A stretch of 64,000 nucleotides of DNA, taken from the NCBI GenBank assembly GCA_002706095.1, contig PAJP01000021.1, positions 62,001 through 126,000 on the forward strand. Reading direction: 5' to 3'. Under the pieces are notes generated by a model. The model was given only the letters and a program-made list of their open reading frames with translations. It did not search any database and was not told the origin of the DNA. Shown in pieces: positions 52,717-63,767 of this stretch. The translations under genes were made by a program, and so were the position numbers. The stretch is from Methylophaga sp. GTDB taxonomy: Bacteria > Pseudomonadota > Gammaproteobacteria > Nitrosococcales > Methylophagaceae. The first letter of the stretch is position 1. Every line of letters begins with the position of its first letter.

Positions 52717-54414
52717 ATGATTAGTCAGCCCGCTCAAAAATATCGTCGCTTTGATGCTATCCAATTGCCTGATCGGCGGTGGCCCAATGTGGTATTGGAT
52801 AAAGCCCCAATCTGGATGAGTACAGATTTACGTGACGGTAATCAGGCTTTGATTGATCCGATGTCTGTTGATACCAAAATGCGGTTTTTCCTAGCCTTGG
52901 TGGATATGGGCTTTAAAGAAATTGAGGTTGGTTTTCCATCAGCCTCAGAAACGGACTTTAATTTTGTACGTCGTCTGATTGACGAAAATCGTATTCCTGA
53001 TGATGTCACGATTGAAGTGTTAACGCAGGCCAGAGAGGATTTAATTGCCCGAACCGTGGAATCCTTGAAAGGTGCCAAACGCGCTATTTTGCATATGTAT
53101 AACCCGATTGCCCCTGCTTTTCGTGAAATTGTCTATCGCACTGATAAGGCTGGGGTGAAAGAGATCGCTGAGCGTGGAACGCGTTGGGTGAAAGAGATGA
53201 CGGCAAAACAGCCAGAAACCGAATGGGTATACCAATATTCACCGGAGACCTTTTCCAGTGCGGAAATGGAGTTTGCGAAAGAGGTTTGTGACGCGGTGAC
53301 GGCCATCTGGCAGCCAACACCAGAACATAAGATGATCATCAACTTGCCGGCAACAGTAGAAATGGCGACGCCGAATACCTATGCCGATCAAGTGGAATGG
53401 ATGCACCGCCATCTAAATCAACGTGACAGCATTATTCTGAGTGTGCACCCACATAACGATCGTGGCACGGCGGTAGCAGCAGCTGAGTTAGCCGTCATGG
53501 CGGGGGCTGATCGTGTGGAAGGTTGTTTATTTGGTAATGGTGAACGCACGGGTAATGTGGACTTGATCACCTTGGCGATGAATTTGTATTCGCAGGGAAT
53601 TCATCCTGAGCTTGATTTCACTCAGATGGATCAGATCCGACAATTGTTTGAAGAAGCCACACAATTACCCGTGCATCCGCGCCATCCTTATGCGGGTGAA
53701 TTAGTGTTTACGGCTTTTTCTGGCTCGCATCAGGATGCGATTAAAAAAGGATTGGCCGTACAAAAAGCGGATGACTATTGGCAGGTACCTTATTTACCCA
53801 TTGATCCAGCCGATGTAAATCGTAGTTACGATGCTGTGGTGAGGGTCAACAGTCAGTCCGGCAAAGGTGGCGTGAGTTTCTTGTTACAGCAACATGCCGG
53901 CTTTGAATTGCCACGTCGTTTGCAGATTGAGTTCAGCAAAGTGGTTCAAAAGGTCAGTGACAGCAGTGGTCGTGAGATTAACGCTGAGAATATCGTCTCA
54001 CTGTTTGATGATGAATACGTGCAAGTGAACAGTCCTTATCAATATATGGGAAGTCATATCGTCGATGAAGAAAGTCATCAAGTCATGAGCCATGTGGTGG
54101 TGAAATATGAGCAACAGCGTATTGAGTTAAAGGGACAAGGCAATGGACCATTGGATGCTGTGGCCAAAGCTATCTCAGAGCATATCGGTGAAACAGTGAC
54201 TGTCGCGGATTATCATGAACATGGCATGACGGCCGGTTCTGACGCAACGGCGGTGAGCTATGTTGAAGTCAAGGTGGGAGAGCATGCAACCGTGTTCGGT
54301 GTGGGGCAGGATAAAAACATCACTACTTCAGCGATAAAAGCATTATTAAACGGAGTCAATCGCTTTATGAATACTGGCACTTCTGTAGCCGTTGATAAAA
54401 AAGCAGTCAGTTAA
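52717..54414 (+). CDS. leuA: 2-isopropylmalate synthase, long type
   Basis: A 565-residue enzyme that joins acetyl-CoA to 2-oxoisovalerate, the first committed step of leucine synthesis. The HMGL-like barrel contains [15 protein letters not shown], and [17 protein letters not shown]; the C-terminal LeuA regulatory domain spans about 430-555. The length and motif variant place it in the longer LeuA subfamily known from actinobacteria and some proteobacteria. ATG 52717 after CAGGAGT is preferred to an upstream start at 52681. Confidence 0.95.
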   Translation: MISQPAQKYRRFDAIQLPDRRWPNVVLDKAPIWMSTDLRDGNQALIDPMSVDTKMRFFLALVDMGFKEIEVGFPSASETDFNFVRRLIDENRIPDDVTIEVLTQAREDLIARTVESLKGAKRAILHMYNPIAPAFREIVYRTDKAGVKEIAERGTRWVKEMTAKQPETEWVYQYSPETFSSAEMEFAKEVCDAVTAIWQPTPEHKMIINLPATVEMATPNTYADQVEWMHRHLNQRDSIILSVHPHNDRGTAVAAAELAVMAGADRVEGCLFGNGERTGNVDLITLAMNLYSQGIHPELDFTQMDQIRQLFEEATQLPVHPRHPYAGELVFTAFSGSHQDAIKKGLAVQKADDYWQVPYLPIDPADVNRSYDAVVRVNSQSGKGGVSFLLQQHAGFELPRRLQIEFSKVVQKVSDSSGREINAENIVSLFDDEYVQVNSPYQYMGSHIVDEESHQVMSHVVVKYEQQRIELKGQGNGPLDAVAKAISEHIGETVTVADYHEHGMTAGSDATAVSYVEVKVGEHATVFGVGQDKNITTSAIKALLNGVNRFMNTGTSVAVDKKAVS

Positions 54415-54639
54415 TCAGTGATATCCTGAGTCAGCTGTAAGGATTGTCTTGACTAGCGTTAAGGATAATCATTGAATAAATGATGTGAGTGTGAGTTGTT
54501 GATTATTAAGGTTATTTTGTTTCTTGGCGATTTGATCTCATATGAATAATTCGTTAGGGTAGGAATCAGTCCTGAATGATAAATTCAATATTCAGGCTCT
54601 TTTTACCGATGTTTGATGGTTCAAACAAAGGAGAAAATA

Positions 54640-54909
54640 ATGTTAAACAAACAATTTACAACATTGTTATCAGTAGTATTCACGCTTCTATTCGCATCAA
54701 GTATGGCGTTTGCGAATGAGCATAAAGACTCCCATGACGGTGCGAAACATCCTGCCCATGAAATGGGAGAGTCTGTCGACACTCATAAAGATAAAGAAAT
54801 GAGTGATGACTACAAAGAAAATATGAAAGAAGCTGAAGATGCAGCTAACGCTCCTCATCCTGCACATGAAATGGATGAAAACGAGGAGCTTCAGGAACGA
54901 GGTCAATAA
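54640..54909 (+). CDS. Small histidine-rich periplasmic protein with repeated HPAHEM motif
   Basis: An 89-residue protein with a signal peptide (about 1-25), then a highly charged mature part in which the motif HPAHEM appears twice (KHPAHEMGE and PHPAHEMDE) among many Asp, Glu, Lys and His residues. It resembles small metal-binding periplasmic proteins. No family assigned. AAGGAG precedes the ATG, and a strong terminator follows. Metal binding is inference. Confidence 0.75.
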   Translation: MLNKQFTTLLSVVFTLLFASSMAFANEHKDSHDGAKHPAHEMGESVDTHKDKEMSDDYKENMKEAEDAANAPHPAHEMDENEELQERGQ

Positions 54910-54947
54910 CCGTTTCTGAATGGGATAAAGTCCCATTAAAGCGATTA

Positions 54948-54984
54948 AACGCCGCATATTGATTGAAATATGCGGCGTTTTTTT
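54948..54984 (+). terminator. Rho-independent terminator
   Basis: AACGCCGCATAT and ATATGCGGCGTT form a perfect 12-bp stem with an eight-base loop and run into TTTTTT. It ends the small histidine-rich protein gene. Confidence 0.9.
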
Positions 54985-55090
54985 ATGTCACTAAAACAAG
55001 TATCGATTGAATAAGCTTGAATTAAGGCGTTGCGTCTATATTAATACTTAACTTTCTTATTGCATCAATGAACAACAACAGGACCGTGTT

Positions 55091-55567
55091 ATGCGACAAC
55101 TCCGCTTTATTTTTCTATTCACCATGGTTTATTTTTTGTCGGCATGTGCGAGCTTTTCGCCTGAATTTGAACAACCTCAAGTCAATATCACTTCGTTTAA
55201 TCTGGCACCGTCTTCAACTGCCTCAACACCTATATTCATTATCGGTTTACAAGTGATTAATCCTAATCGACAAGCGCTACCATTGAAGGGGATGAGCTAC
55301 TCCGTTGAGGTAGATGGTTATCGGATATTGAGTGGAGCGGAACCGGATTTACCGCGAGTTGCGGCATACGGCACCGAAGAATTTACAATCCAAGCAATAC
55401 CAGATTTGCTTGGTAGTGCGAAATTGATTAGTCAGTTAATGTCTCATCATCAGGATGCGGTTAAATATCGATTTAAGGCACGTTTGGATATCGGTAGTCT
55501 TTTTCCATTTATTGACATTGAAGAAGCTGGAGAGTTGAGTTTAAAGCGGCCATCATCATCTCAATAA
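55091..55567 (+). CDS. LEA14-like lipoprotein
   Basis: A 158-residue lipoprotein: signal sequence with lipobox LSAC, then a LEA type 2 (WHy) domain (about 30-150). LEA14-type domains in bacteria are of unknown function, often linked to stress. Cys at about residue 20 would be lipidated. It ends 75 bases before the antiporter gene. Confidence 0.85.
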   Translation: MRQLRFIFLFTMVYFLSACASFSPEFEQPQVNITSFNLAPSSTASTPIFIIGLQVINPNRQALPLKGMSYSVEVDGYRILSGAEPDLPRVAAYGTEEFTIQAIPDLLGSAKLISQLMSHHQDAVKYRFKARLDIGSLFPFIDIEEAGELSLKRPSSSQ

Positions 55568-55642
55568 ATTCACTGTCATTTCGTGCTCTTCAGAGCATTT
55601 GTTGCTATGTTTAGTCCATAGATCACTGATAAAAGCGCCTTT

Positions 55643-57352
55643 ATGAATTCGATAAGTATGTTGTTTTTGTTAAGCGGAACCTTGATTGCTTTAAGCATTC
55701 TGGCCAGCCGCTTATCTTCTATTTTTGGTTTGCCATTGCTGATCATTTTCCTGGCACTAGGCATGCTGGCCGGAGAAGATGGCATATTAGGTATTCAGTT
55801 TGATAATTATTCCGTGGCATTCGTTATCGGTCATTTGGCACTTGCCATGATTTTGCTCGATGGCGGTATGCGTACTCGCCTCAAAACATTTCGTGTCGGC
55901 TTTAAACCTGCTTTATCCATGGCAACGATAGGTGTGTTTATCACCAGCGGTGTGGTGGGGTTAATAGCCATGTGGATATTCAATCTAACACTGGTTGAAG
56001 GCTTATTGATTGGTGCGATTGTAGGGTCGACAGATGCGGCTGCAGTCTTTTCTATGTTGCGTGGTCAGGGCATTAATATCAACGAACGAGTTGGGGCGAC
56101 GCTAGAAATCGAGTCTGGCACCAACGATCCGATGGCGATTTTTCTTACATTGATGTTCATCCAGTTATTGATTAGTGATGAAAACACTGTGTTAGGCAAT
56201 GTACTGTTTTTCCTTCAACAATTCGGCTTTGGTATTGGTATTGGTCTCTTAGGTGGCTGGTTAGTTAAGCGTTTATTGGCAAGACTGGAGTTAATGCCAG
56301 GCTTGTACTCACTGTTGGCATTAGCATTGGGGTTTAGTATTTTTGGTTTAGCGTCCTGGATGGGGGGCAGTGGTTTTCTGGCTATCTATCTCTGTGGTTT
56401 GATGATAGGCAGTGAAAACACCCGTCAATTACAGCATATTTTGCCGGTATATGATGGTCTGGCCTGGTTAAGCCAGATTGGTTTATTCCTGGTGTTGGGG
56501 TTGCTGGTCACTCCAACCGAATTAATGGAATATGCTTTGCCATCACTTGTGATTGCCTTAGCCCTGATATTTATTGCAAGACCACTGGCAGTCATTCTCT
56601 CCGTAAAACCATTTTTTAAATTCCGCTGGCGTGAAATTGGTTTTATTTCCTGGGTGGGATTACGAGGAGCTGTGCCTATTGTGCTGGCGATTTTTCCTGT
56701 CATAGGTGGGGTAGATAATGCCCCGATGTATTTTAATGTGGCGTTTGCTGTTGTGTTGTTATCGCTACTTATCCAAGGCGGTACTTTATTACCGATGGCA
56801 AAATGGATGCGAGTGCAGATCCCTAAAAAGGCCAGTCCAAGACAACGCGGTTCTTTAGGTATCTTGCCTGAGCGCGATTTTGAAATGTTTGTTTATAAAG
56901 TAGAGAACCAACGTCTCGATGACCAACCTATTCGTTTACTGCGTTTTCCATCTGGTGCGATGATTTCTGCCTTATTCCGGCATGAGGAGATGATTCATCC
57001 TAAGGGCAGTACGCGTCTAAAACTAGGCGATATTCTATGTGTGATCAGCCGTGAAGAAGACCTAGATAACCTGAACGAATTATTCAATGGTGATACTCAG
57101 CTGAATCAGAAGCAATTAGCATTTTTTGGCTCTTTTGTTCTCAATGGTGAAGCGATGTTAGTGGATATCGCTAAAGCCTATGGTCTGACGATCAGTCCAC
57201 AGGAAGTGGGGGTGAGTTTAGGCGAGTTTATTGCACGACGGGTGGGGGGACATCCTGTTGTGGGTGACGACATTGATTGGCACGGCATTCATTGGGTCGT
57301 GAATGAGGTCGATGGTGACATCGTGAAAAAGGTTGGGATGCGTTTATATTAG
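55643..57352 (+). CDS. K+/H+ antiporter, CvrA/NhaP2 type
   Basis: A 569-residue antiporter. Twelve to thirteen membrane segments (about 1-390) carry the NhaP-type motif GSTDAAAVFSML; a cytoplasmic TrkA-C domain (about 415-490) and a CorC/HlyC-like C-terminal domain follow. This is the layout of CvrA/NhaP2, which moves K+ or Na+ out in exchange for protons. Marine origin is consistent. GCGCC-type ribosome site is weak. Confidence 0.93.
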   Translation: MNSISMLFLLSGTLIALSILASRLSSIFGLPLLIIFLALGMLAGEDGILGIQFDNYSVAFVIGHLALAMILLDGGMRTRLKTFRVGFKPALSMATIGVFITSGVVGLIAMWIFNLTLVEGLLIGAIVGSTDAAAVFSMLRGQGININERVGATLEIESGTNDPMAIFLTLMFIQLLISDENTVLGNVLFFLQQFGFGIGIGLLGGWLVKRLLARLELMPGLYSLLALALGFSIFGLASWMGGSGFLAIYLCGLMIGSENTRQLQHILPVYDGLAWLSQIGLFLVLGLLVTPTELMEYALPSLVIALALIFIARPLAVILSVKPFFKFRWREIGFISWVGLRGAVPIVLAIFPVIGGVDNAPMYFNVAFAVVLLSLLIQGGTLLPMAKWMRVQIPKKASPRQRGSLGILPERDFEMFVYKVENQRLDDQPIRLLRFPSGAMISALFRHEEMIHPKGSTRLKLGDILCVISREEDLDNLNELFNGDTQLNQKQLAFFGSFVLNGEAMLVDIAKAYGLTISPQEVGVSLGEFIARRVGGHPVVGDDIDWHGIHWVVNEVDGDIVKKVGMRLY

Positions 57353-57376
57353 AAAAAACGGAAATAGTTCATGTTT

Positions 57377-57405
57377 CCTCTCATTAAACATTGTTTTCTG
57401 AGAGG
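57377..57405 (+). terminator. Weak terminator after antiporter gene
   Basis: CCTCTC and GAGAGG form a 6-bp stem with a 17-base loop followed by CTTTCT. It is short and may not be efficient. Confidence 0.35.
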
Positions 57406-57604
57406 CTTTCTGTCATATTTTGCGCATCATCATTTCTTTGGTGCCCTGTTGTCATTCATAGAACATTTTCCGGCTGCTGTTTAATGAAGAACTGTCTGCA
57501 TGGTTTGTGCCTGTTTGAGTCTTTCACTGTAAAGGTTTAGCTTGATTTTTCAGCTGATAAACATGATGCGATGTTGACGGGGAACCGCTTTGTGTGGAGT
57601 CAGT

Positions 57605-59713
57605 ATGAACTTATCTATTCAGCAACGGTTTAGCTTCTGGGCTGGACTTAGTCTACTCTCTGTTGTGCTCGTGACCGCCTTGGTGGCGATGTATAACTTT
57701 GGCAAAATTAATCAATCACTCACAGAATACAATAGCGAACTGACAAAAAAGCAGGCGGAATCGTACCTCGGACTACTCGCCAGTGATACCAGTGCCAGCC
57801 TGCTTGTCCCTCTGGAGAAAGCATTGAACGTGGCCACATCTACGTCGATGTCCATGCAATCGTTAGCCAGTGCTTCTAATACTATAGACAAACGTCAACT
57901 GGCTTTGGATACCCTAAAAAAGACCTTGAATCTGAGTCCTAATTTCCTGGGTACCTATGTTGCCTTTGAACCCAATAAGTTTGATTTTTCAGATGCTTTG
58001 TATCCATCAACCGTTGGTAGTGATGAGAGTGGCCGGTTTCTACCCTATGTGATTCATGGCGATAATGATGGTTTCACCGTCGAGAGTTTAGTTGGATTAG
58101 AAGACCAGACGCTTGACGATAATGGTGTGAGAGCCGGTGAATATTACTTATGTCCCAAAGAGTCCAACAAAAGCTGCGTCGTTGACCCTTATATCTATCC
58201 GATAAATGGGAAGGATGTATTGCTAACCAGTATGGTTGTACCAGTAACGAAGAATGGTAATTTTATTGGTATGACAGGGATTGATATCAGTGCTGACTTC
58301 CTACAGTCCAATATCGTGAAAGTCGATAAACAGCTCTATGACGGCGCTGGTGAGATTTTATTAGTTAGTCCAAAGGGCGTCATTGTTGCTGATAGTGAGA
58401 ATCCAGAATTAGTCGGGAAAAATTTGAAGTCAATTGACGCTGATCTTGTGAGTAAAATTAAGAATCTATCCATGTCAGATGAGAGTACTATTTTTGCTGC
58501 TGATGATGCTTTGAAAGTGTTAAAACCTTTTAAGCTAGGTGATACGGGTGCTCACTGGACTGTTTATATCTCCGTGCCTGAGTCCGTTATTTATGCTGAT
58601 CTTCAGCAACAACAAGCCTTTATGGATCAGCAACAATCACGCTTTATCAGTCAGACGACTCTGCTGGGCTTTTTGTTTGCGATGATTGGTGTGGTCATTG
58701 TCTGGTTTGTTGCCAAAAACAGCGTTAAGCCCCTGCATGATATGACCGGTATTGTTGGTAAACTGGCCGGAGGCGAAGGGGATCTGACACAACAAATCAC
58801 TGTCTCTCGCCAGGATGAAACCAGTAAGCTGGCAAATCTATTGAATACCTTTATTCAAAAACTACAGACTTTGATTAAGGGGATGTTGCCGATTGGTAAC
58901 CGTATAAGCGCCTTATCTGCTCAAGGTAAGCAAATTAGCCAACAAACCAGTGATCAGATGAATGAACAGAGCAGTTTACTGGATCAGATGGTCTCTGCAG
59001 TCACTGAAATGTCGGCTTCAGCTCAGCAGATTGCTGGTAACGCAGAGCGCACCGCAACATTAGTCAGTGATGCGCATCAATCAACAGAAGCGGGTGCAGA
59101 TCTGGTGAGTCAGAATGCTCAATCAATCAGTGATGTGAAAAATAGTGTTCAACTCTCTGAAGCTGCATTGGATCAACTAGTCAAGAATAGTGGCGCCATT
59201 GCAGAGATTCTGGTGGAAATTCAGGGCATTGCTGAACAAACAAACCTATTAGCTTTGAATGCTGCGATTGAAGCGGCCAGAGCCGGTGAAAAAGGTCGTG
59301 GTTTTGCCGTGGTGGCAGACGAGGTGCGAGCGTTGGCGAATCGTTCACAATCAGCGACTGTGGAGATTCAAAATCGTTTGGCCTTACTGAACCAAGGAAA
59401 TAAAGAAGCCTCTGTCGCTATGAAGAAAAGTGGCGAGCAGGTCGAGCATAGCGTGGAATTAGCGCATTCTGCTGCTAGCGCTTTAATCAAAATTAGAACC
59501 GCGATTGATGAAGTCTCTGAGATGACCTTACAGATTGCATCCGCAACAGAAGAGCAAAGCAATGTTTGTGAAAATGTCAGTGAAAATTTAACCCGTATTT
59601 CGGATTTGGTTCAGCAGACAGCTGAGGGTGCAAAAGAACTCAGTCAGGTCGGTAGCGATTTGGATGCCACAGCCAATGAGTTACAAACAGGCTTATCGTC
59701 ATTTAAGGTATAA
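57605..59713 (+). CDS. Methyl-accepting chemotaxis protein
   Basis: A 702-residue chemoreceptor. A membrane segment (about 12-34), a large periplasmic dCache-type domain (about 45-330), a second membrane segment (about 350-372), HAMP (about 372-425) and a C-terminal signalling domain with [20 protein letters not shown] at its tip. The start ATG 57605 follows GGAG. GCTGATAA at 57553-57560 resembles a flagellar sigma-28 -10 box, but the -35 spacing is wrong. dCache domains often sense amino acids or amines. Confidence 0.93.
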   Translation: MNLSIQQRFSFWAGLSLLSVVLVTALVAMYNFGKINQSLTEYNSELTKKQAESYLGLLASDTSASLLVPLEKALNVATSTSMSMQSLASASNTIDKRQLALDTLKKTLNLSPNFLGTYVAFEPNKFDFSDALYPSTVGSDESGRFLPYVIHGDNDGFTVESLVGLEDQTLDDNGVRAGEYYLCPKESNKSCVVDPYIYPINGKDVLLTSMVVPVTKNGNFIGMTGIDISADFLQSNIVKVDKQLYDGAGEILLVSPKGVIVADSENPELVGKNLKSIDADLVSKIKNLSMSDESTIFAADDALKVLKPFKLGDTGAHWTVYISVPESVIYADLQQQQAFMDQQQSRFISQTTLLGFLFAMIGVVIVWFVAKNSVKPLHDMTGIVGKLAGGEGDLTQQITVSRQDETSKLANLLNTFIQKLQTLIKGMLPIGNRISALSAQGKQISQQTSDQMNEQSSLLDQMVSAVTEMSASAQQIAGNAERTATLVSDAHQSTEAGADLVSQNAQSISDVKNSVQLSEAALDQLVKNSGAIAEILVEIQGIAEQTNLLALNAAIEAARAGEKGRGFAVVADEVRALANRSQSATVEIQNRLALLNQGNKEASVAMKKSGEQVEHSVELAHSAASALIKIRTAIDEVSEMTLQIASATEEQSNVCENVSENLTRISDLVQQTAEGAKELSQVGSDLDATANELQTGLSSFKV

Positions 59714-59720
59714 ATTCTAA

Positions 59721-59751
59721 TGCTCAGCCAGTAGCGATGCTGGCTGAGTTC
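59721..59751 (+). terminator. Hairpin after chemoreceptor gene
   Basis: CTCAGCCAG and CTGGCTGAG form a perfect 9-bp stem around TAGCGATG. The downstream T-run is weak, but the position fits a terminator. Confidence 0.6.
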
Positions 59752-59782
59752 AATCTGTCACAGTTCAAAAGTCGTGATGAGT

Positions 59783-59824
59783 ATCTGGTATAATCGTGCG
59801 ATTTTTATAATCGCTTTACCAGAT
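59783..59824 (+). promoter_or_regulatory. metH promoter with nested inverted repeats
   Basis: TGGTATAAT (59786-59794) is an extended -10 box. It is overlapped by ATCTGGTA (59783-59790), which pairs with TACCAGAT (59817-59824); a second stem, GCGAT with ATCGC, lies inside. It could be an operator for a repressor or a 5' leader hairpin. It is not a recognised B12 riboswitch. Confidence 0.5.
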
Positions 59825-59840
59825 GGGAAATCTGCTTTAA

Positions 59841-62800
59841 ATGACTGTGCATCAACAAATTAAATCCTTACTTGAGCAACGTATTCTGATTCTAGACGGT
59901 GGAATGGGGACGTTGATCCAAAGTTATAAACTGGAAGAAAAAGATTTTCGTGGTGCGCGATTTGCAGATCATCCCTGTGATGTAAAAGGCAATAACGATC
60001 TTTTGTCTTTGACCCAGCCGCAAATTATTCGCGATATCCATCGTGCCTATTTTGAAGCCGGTGCGGATATTGTTGAAACGAACACCTTTAATGGTACGTC
60101 AATTGCCATGGCTGATTACCAGATGGAAGATCTGGTTTATGAGTTAAATAAAGTCTCAGCCGAATTAGCTAAAGAAGTGGCTGATGAATTTACGGCTAAC
60201 AACCCAGACAAGCCACGTTTTGTCACCGGTGTATTGGGCCCAACTAACCGCACGGCCAGTATCTCTCCTGATGTGAATAATCCTGGCTTTCGAAATGTCA
60301 GTTTTGATGAACTGGTTGATGCATACATGGAAGCCATTCGTGGTTTGGTTGATGGCGGTGCTGATTTGTTGCTGGTCGAAACGGTGTTTGACACCTTAAA
60401 TGCCAAAGCCGCCTTGTTTGCGATTGATCAGTTCTGCGAACGAAATGGTGTACATATCCCGGTCATGATTTCAGGCACGATTACTGATGCCAGTGGTCGT
60501 ACACTTTCAGGCCAAACGGCCGAAGCATTCTGGAACTCGCTGGCGCATATCCAGCCTCTGAGTATTGGCCTGAACTGTGCACTGGGTGCGGAGCAGTTAC
60601 GTCAGTACGTGGAAGAGTTAGCCAATGTAGTGACTTGTCATATCAGTGCTCACCCCAATGCAGGCTTACCTAATGAGTTCGGTGAGTATGATGAATCACC
60701 AGAAGTCATGGCAGCACAGATTAAAGAATGGGCTGAGTCTGGTTTCTTAAATATTGTTGGAGGCTGCTGCGGTACCGCCCCTGCTCATATCAAAGCGATT
60801 GCTGATGCAGTAGAGGGTATTCAGCCTCGTCAGCCAAAGAAGAATCTACATCACTGCCGTTTGAGTGGTTTAGAACCTCTGAATATTACCCCTGACAGTT
60901 TATTTGTGAATGTAGGCGAACGGACCAATGTCACGGGCTCGGCGCGTTTCGCCAAGCTAATCAAAGAAGGCGATTACGATACGGCATTGGAAGTGGCACG
61001 TCAGCAAGTAGAAAACGGTGCTCAAATCATTGACATCAATATGGATGAGGGCATGCTGGACTCGAAAGAGGCCATGGTCATCTTCCTTAACTTACTCGCT
61101 GCTGAACCAGATATCAGCCGTGTGCCTATCATGATTGACTCATCCAAATGGGATGTGATTGAGGCTGGTCTGAGATGTATTCAAGGTAAAGGCATTGTTA
61201 ACTCCATCAGCCTGAAAGAGGGTGAAGATAAATTTATCGAACAGGCCAAATTGGTTCGCCGTTATGGTGCAGCGGTGATTGTGATGGCCTTTGATGAAGT
61301 CGGTCAGGCCGATACACGTGAACGTAAGCTGGAAATTTGTCGACGTTCATACGAAGTGTTGACTGAGAAAGTGCATTTCCCACCAGAAGACATCATCTTC
61401 GATCCCAACATCTTTGCCGTCGCCACAGGTATCGAAGAGCATAATAATTACGCCGTCGATTTTATTGAGGCTGTTCACGATATTAAACAAAGTCTGCCAC
61501 ATGCGCTGATCAGTGGTGGTGTTTCCAACGTCTCGTTCTCATTCCGTGGTAACAATCCGGTGCGTGAAGCGATTCATGCGGTTTTCCTCTACCACGCGAT
61601 TAAAGCGGGAATGGATATGGGGATTGTTAATGCTGGCCAGCTGGCTATCTATGATGATCTGCCTGAAGAATTGCGTGAAGCCGTAGAAGATGTCGTCCAA
61701 AACCGCCGTGAAGATTCTACTGACCGATTGCTGGAACTCGCCGAAAAATACAAAGGCGAAGGTGGCAGTGTGGCTAAGCAGGAAGACTTGGCCTGGCGTG
61801 AGCTACCTGTCGTCAAGCGTCTTGAGCATGCTTTGGTAAAAGGCATTGCGGATTATGTTGAAGACGATACAGAAGAAGCGCGCCAACAATTTGCCAAACC
61901 ACTGGAAGTGATTGAAGGGCCGTTGATGGACGGTATGAACGTGGTGGGTGATTTGTTTGGCGAAGGTAAAATGTTTTTACCTCAGGTGGTCAAATCTGCC
62001 CGTGTAATGAAAAAAGCTGTTGCGTATCTGATGCCCTTTATCGAAGCAGCGAAAGAAGAGGGCGACGATAGCAAAAATAACGGCAAGATTTTGATGGCCA
62101 CCGTCAAAGGTGACGTACATGATATCGGTAAAAATATCGTGGGCGTGGTATTGCAATGTAATAACTTTGAAGTGATTGATCTTGGCGTGATGGTGCCAGC
62201 GCAGAAAATTCTTGATACGGCACGCGAAGAAAAAGTCGATATTATCGGCTTGTCTGGTCTGATTACGCCATCACTTGATGAAATGGTGCACGTCGCGAAA
62301 GAAATGGAGCGACTGGGCATGGAAACCCCACTGATGATTGGTGGAGCTACTACTTCTTTAATCCATACCGCCGTGAAAATTGAACCGAACTATCATGGCT
62401 GCAGTATCTATGTAAAAGACGCGTCACGTGCGGTGGGTGTGGCTCAACGTTTAGTCACCAAAGATACACGTGATGCCTTTATTGCTGATCTGAAAAAAGA
62501 CTATGAAGAGAAGCGTTCAAGACATAAGGGACGTAAGAGCAGTCGACGTCAATTAAGTATCACGGAAGCACGAGCGAATAAAACCAAGATTGACTGGGCC
62601 GCTTATCAACCAACCAAACCTGCTAAATTGGGTCTGGAGGTGTTTGATGACTATCCTCTGGCTGAATTGGTGGATCGCATTGACTGGACGCCTTTTTTCC
62701 AATCCTGGGAGCTGGCTGGCAAGTACCCTCGTATTCTGACCGACGAAGTGGTTGGCGAGCACGCCACACATCTATTTGAAGATGCACAAAAAATGTTGCA

Positions 62801-63539
62801 GCAAATCGTCGATGAGAAATGGCTGACAGCCAAAGCGGTCATTGGCCTTTTTGCGGCGAATAGCGTGAATGACGATGATATTGAAGTGTATCGTGACGAT
62901 AGCCGTGATGAGGTATTGATGACATTGCATAGCTTACGTCAACAAACCGAGCGTCCACCTGGTCGTCCAAATGCCGCTTTAGCCGATTTTATCGCGCCAA
63001 AAGACACGGGCGTCAATGATTATATTGGGGCGTTTGCCGTAACGGCAGGTATTGGCATTGATGAGCACGTTGCACGCTTTGAAGAAGATCATGACGACTA
63101 TCACAGCATTATGCTGAAAGCGCTGGCGGATCGTCTGGCAGAAGCCTTTGCAGAACGCATGCATGAACGGGTTCGAAAAGAATTCTGGGGTTATGCTAAA
63201 GAAGAGCAATTAGACAATGATGCCTTGATTGATGAGAAATATCAGGGCATTCGTCCGGCACCAGGTTATCCTGCCTGTCCGGATCATACTGAGAAAGGTC
63301 TGTTATGGGAGCTGATTGATCCTGTTACCCATGCCGATATGACCATTACAGAAAGTTATGCCATGTTGCCAACTGCCGCTGTCAGTGGGTTCTATTTTGC
63401 CCACCCTGAGTCACGTTATTTTGGCTTGGGTAAAATCGACCAGGATCAGGTGGAAGACTATGCTGAGCGAAAAGGTTGGGATAAACAAACAGCTGAACGT
63501 TGGTTGGGACCGGCATTATCTTATGATGGAGATGACTAA
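59841..63539 (+). CDS. metH: Cobalamin-dependent methionine synthase
   Basis: A 1232-residue enzyme of full length. Modules in order: homocysteine-binding (about 1-325; zinc cysteines in LNCALG and GGCCGT), methyltetrahydrofolate-binding (about 355-615; [11 protein letters not shown]), B12-binding (about 650-900; [10 protein letters not shown] with the lower-ligand histidine) and SAM-dependent reactivation domain (about 925-1220). It moves a methyl group from methyl-tetrahydrofolate to homocysteine. In a methylotroph it draws on the C1-folate pool supplied by the amine pathways. Confidence 0.97.
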   Translation: MTVHQQIKSLLEQRILILDGGMGTLIQSYKLEEKDFRGARFADHPCDVKGNNDLLSLTQPQIIRDIHRAYFEAGADIVETNTFNGTSIAMADYQMEDLVYELNKVSAELAKEVADEFTANNPDKPRFVTGVLGPTNRTASISPDVNNPGFRNVSFDELVDAYMEAIRGLVDGGADLLLVETVFDTLNAKAALFAIDQFCERNGVHIPVMISGTITDASGRTLSGQTAEAFWNSLAHIQPLSIGLNCALGAEQLRQYVEELANVVTCHISAHPNAGLPNEFGEYDESPEVMAAQIKEWAESGFLNIVGGCCGTAPAHIKAIADAVEGIQPRQPKKNLHHCRLSGLEPLNITPDSLFVNVGERTNVTGSARFAKLIKEGDYDTALEVARQQVENGAQIIDINMDEGMLDSKEAMVIFLNLLAAEPDISRVPIMIDSSKWDVIEAGLRCIQGKGIVNSISLKEGEDKFIEQAKLVRRYGAAVIVMAFDEVGQADTRERKLEICRRSYEVLTEKVHFPPEDIIFDPNIFAVATGIEEHNNYAVDFIEAVHDIKQSLPHALISGGVSNVSFSFRGNNPVREAIHAVFLYHAIKAGMDMGIVNAGQLAIYDDLPEELREAVEDVVQNRREDSTDRLLELAEKYKGEGGSVAKQEDLAWRELPVVKRLEHALVKGIADYVEDDTEEARQQFAKPLEVIEGPLMDGMNVVGDLFGEGKMFLPQVVKSARVMKKAVAYLMPFIEAAKEEGDDSKNNGKILMATVKGDVHDIGKNIVGVVLQCNNFEVIDLGVMVPAQKILDTAREEKVDIIGLSGLITPSLDEMVHVAKEMERLGMETPLMIGGATTSLIHTAVKIEPNYHGCSIYVKDASRAVGVAQRLVTKDTRDAFIADLKKDYEEKRSRHKGRKSSRRQLSITEARANKTKIDWAAYQPTKPAKLGLEVFDDYPLAELVDRIDWTPFFQSWELAGKYPRILTDEVVGEHATHLFEDAQKMLQQIVDEKWLTAKAVIGLFAANSVNDDDIEVYRDDSRDEVLMTLHSLRQQTERPPGRPNAALADFIAPKDTGVNDYIGAFAVTAGIGIDEHVARFEEDHDDYHSIMLKALADRLAEAFAERMHERVRKEFWGYAKEEQLDNDALIDEKYQGIRPAPGYPACPDHTEKGLLWELIDPVTHADMTITESYAMLPTAAVSGFYFAHPESRYFGLGKIDQDQVEDYAERKGWDKQTAERWLGPALSYDGDD

Positions 63540-63757
63540 TGACGGTAAATGAGAATGACATTATTGATCTTCAAACGCGTTTAGCATTCCAGGATGGTTT
63601 GCTGGAAGACTTGAATCAAGTGATTATTGGCCAGCAAGATCAAATTTCTCGCTTAGAACTTGCCATTGAAACCTTAAAGGTGCAAATGCGTACTATGCAG
63701 ACCTCAATGCATCAGAGTAATAATGGTCAGGAACATGAGATACCACCGCATTATTGA
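63539..63757 (+). CDS. slyX: SlyX family protein
   Basis: A 72-residue protein made mostly of one coiled coil (LQTRLAFQDGLLEDLNQVI). SlyX proteins are small, conserved in gammaproteobacteria and of unknown function. Start overlaps the metH stop by one base. Confidence 0.88.
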   Translation: MTVNENDIIDLQTRLAFQDGLLEDLNQVIIGQQDQISRLELAIETLKVQMRTMQTSMHQSNNGQEHEIPPHY

Positions 63758-63767
63758 ACCATAAAGT

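Noticed and set aside
57553..57560. Sigma-28 promoter for the chemoreceptor
   Set aside because: GCTGATAA fits the -10 box, but TAAA lies 19 rather than 15 bases upstream. Mentioned only as a possibility in the gene entry.
59714..59840. Cobalamin or SAM riboswitch upstream of metH
   Set aside because: The leader is only about 40 bases after the predicted promoter, too short, and no B12-box or SAM-core motif is present.
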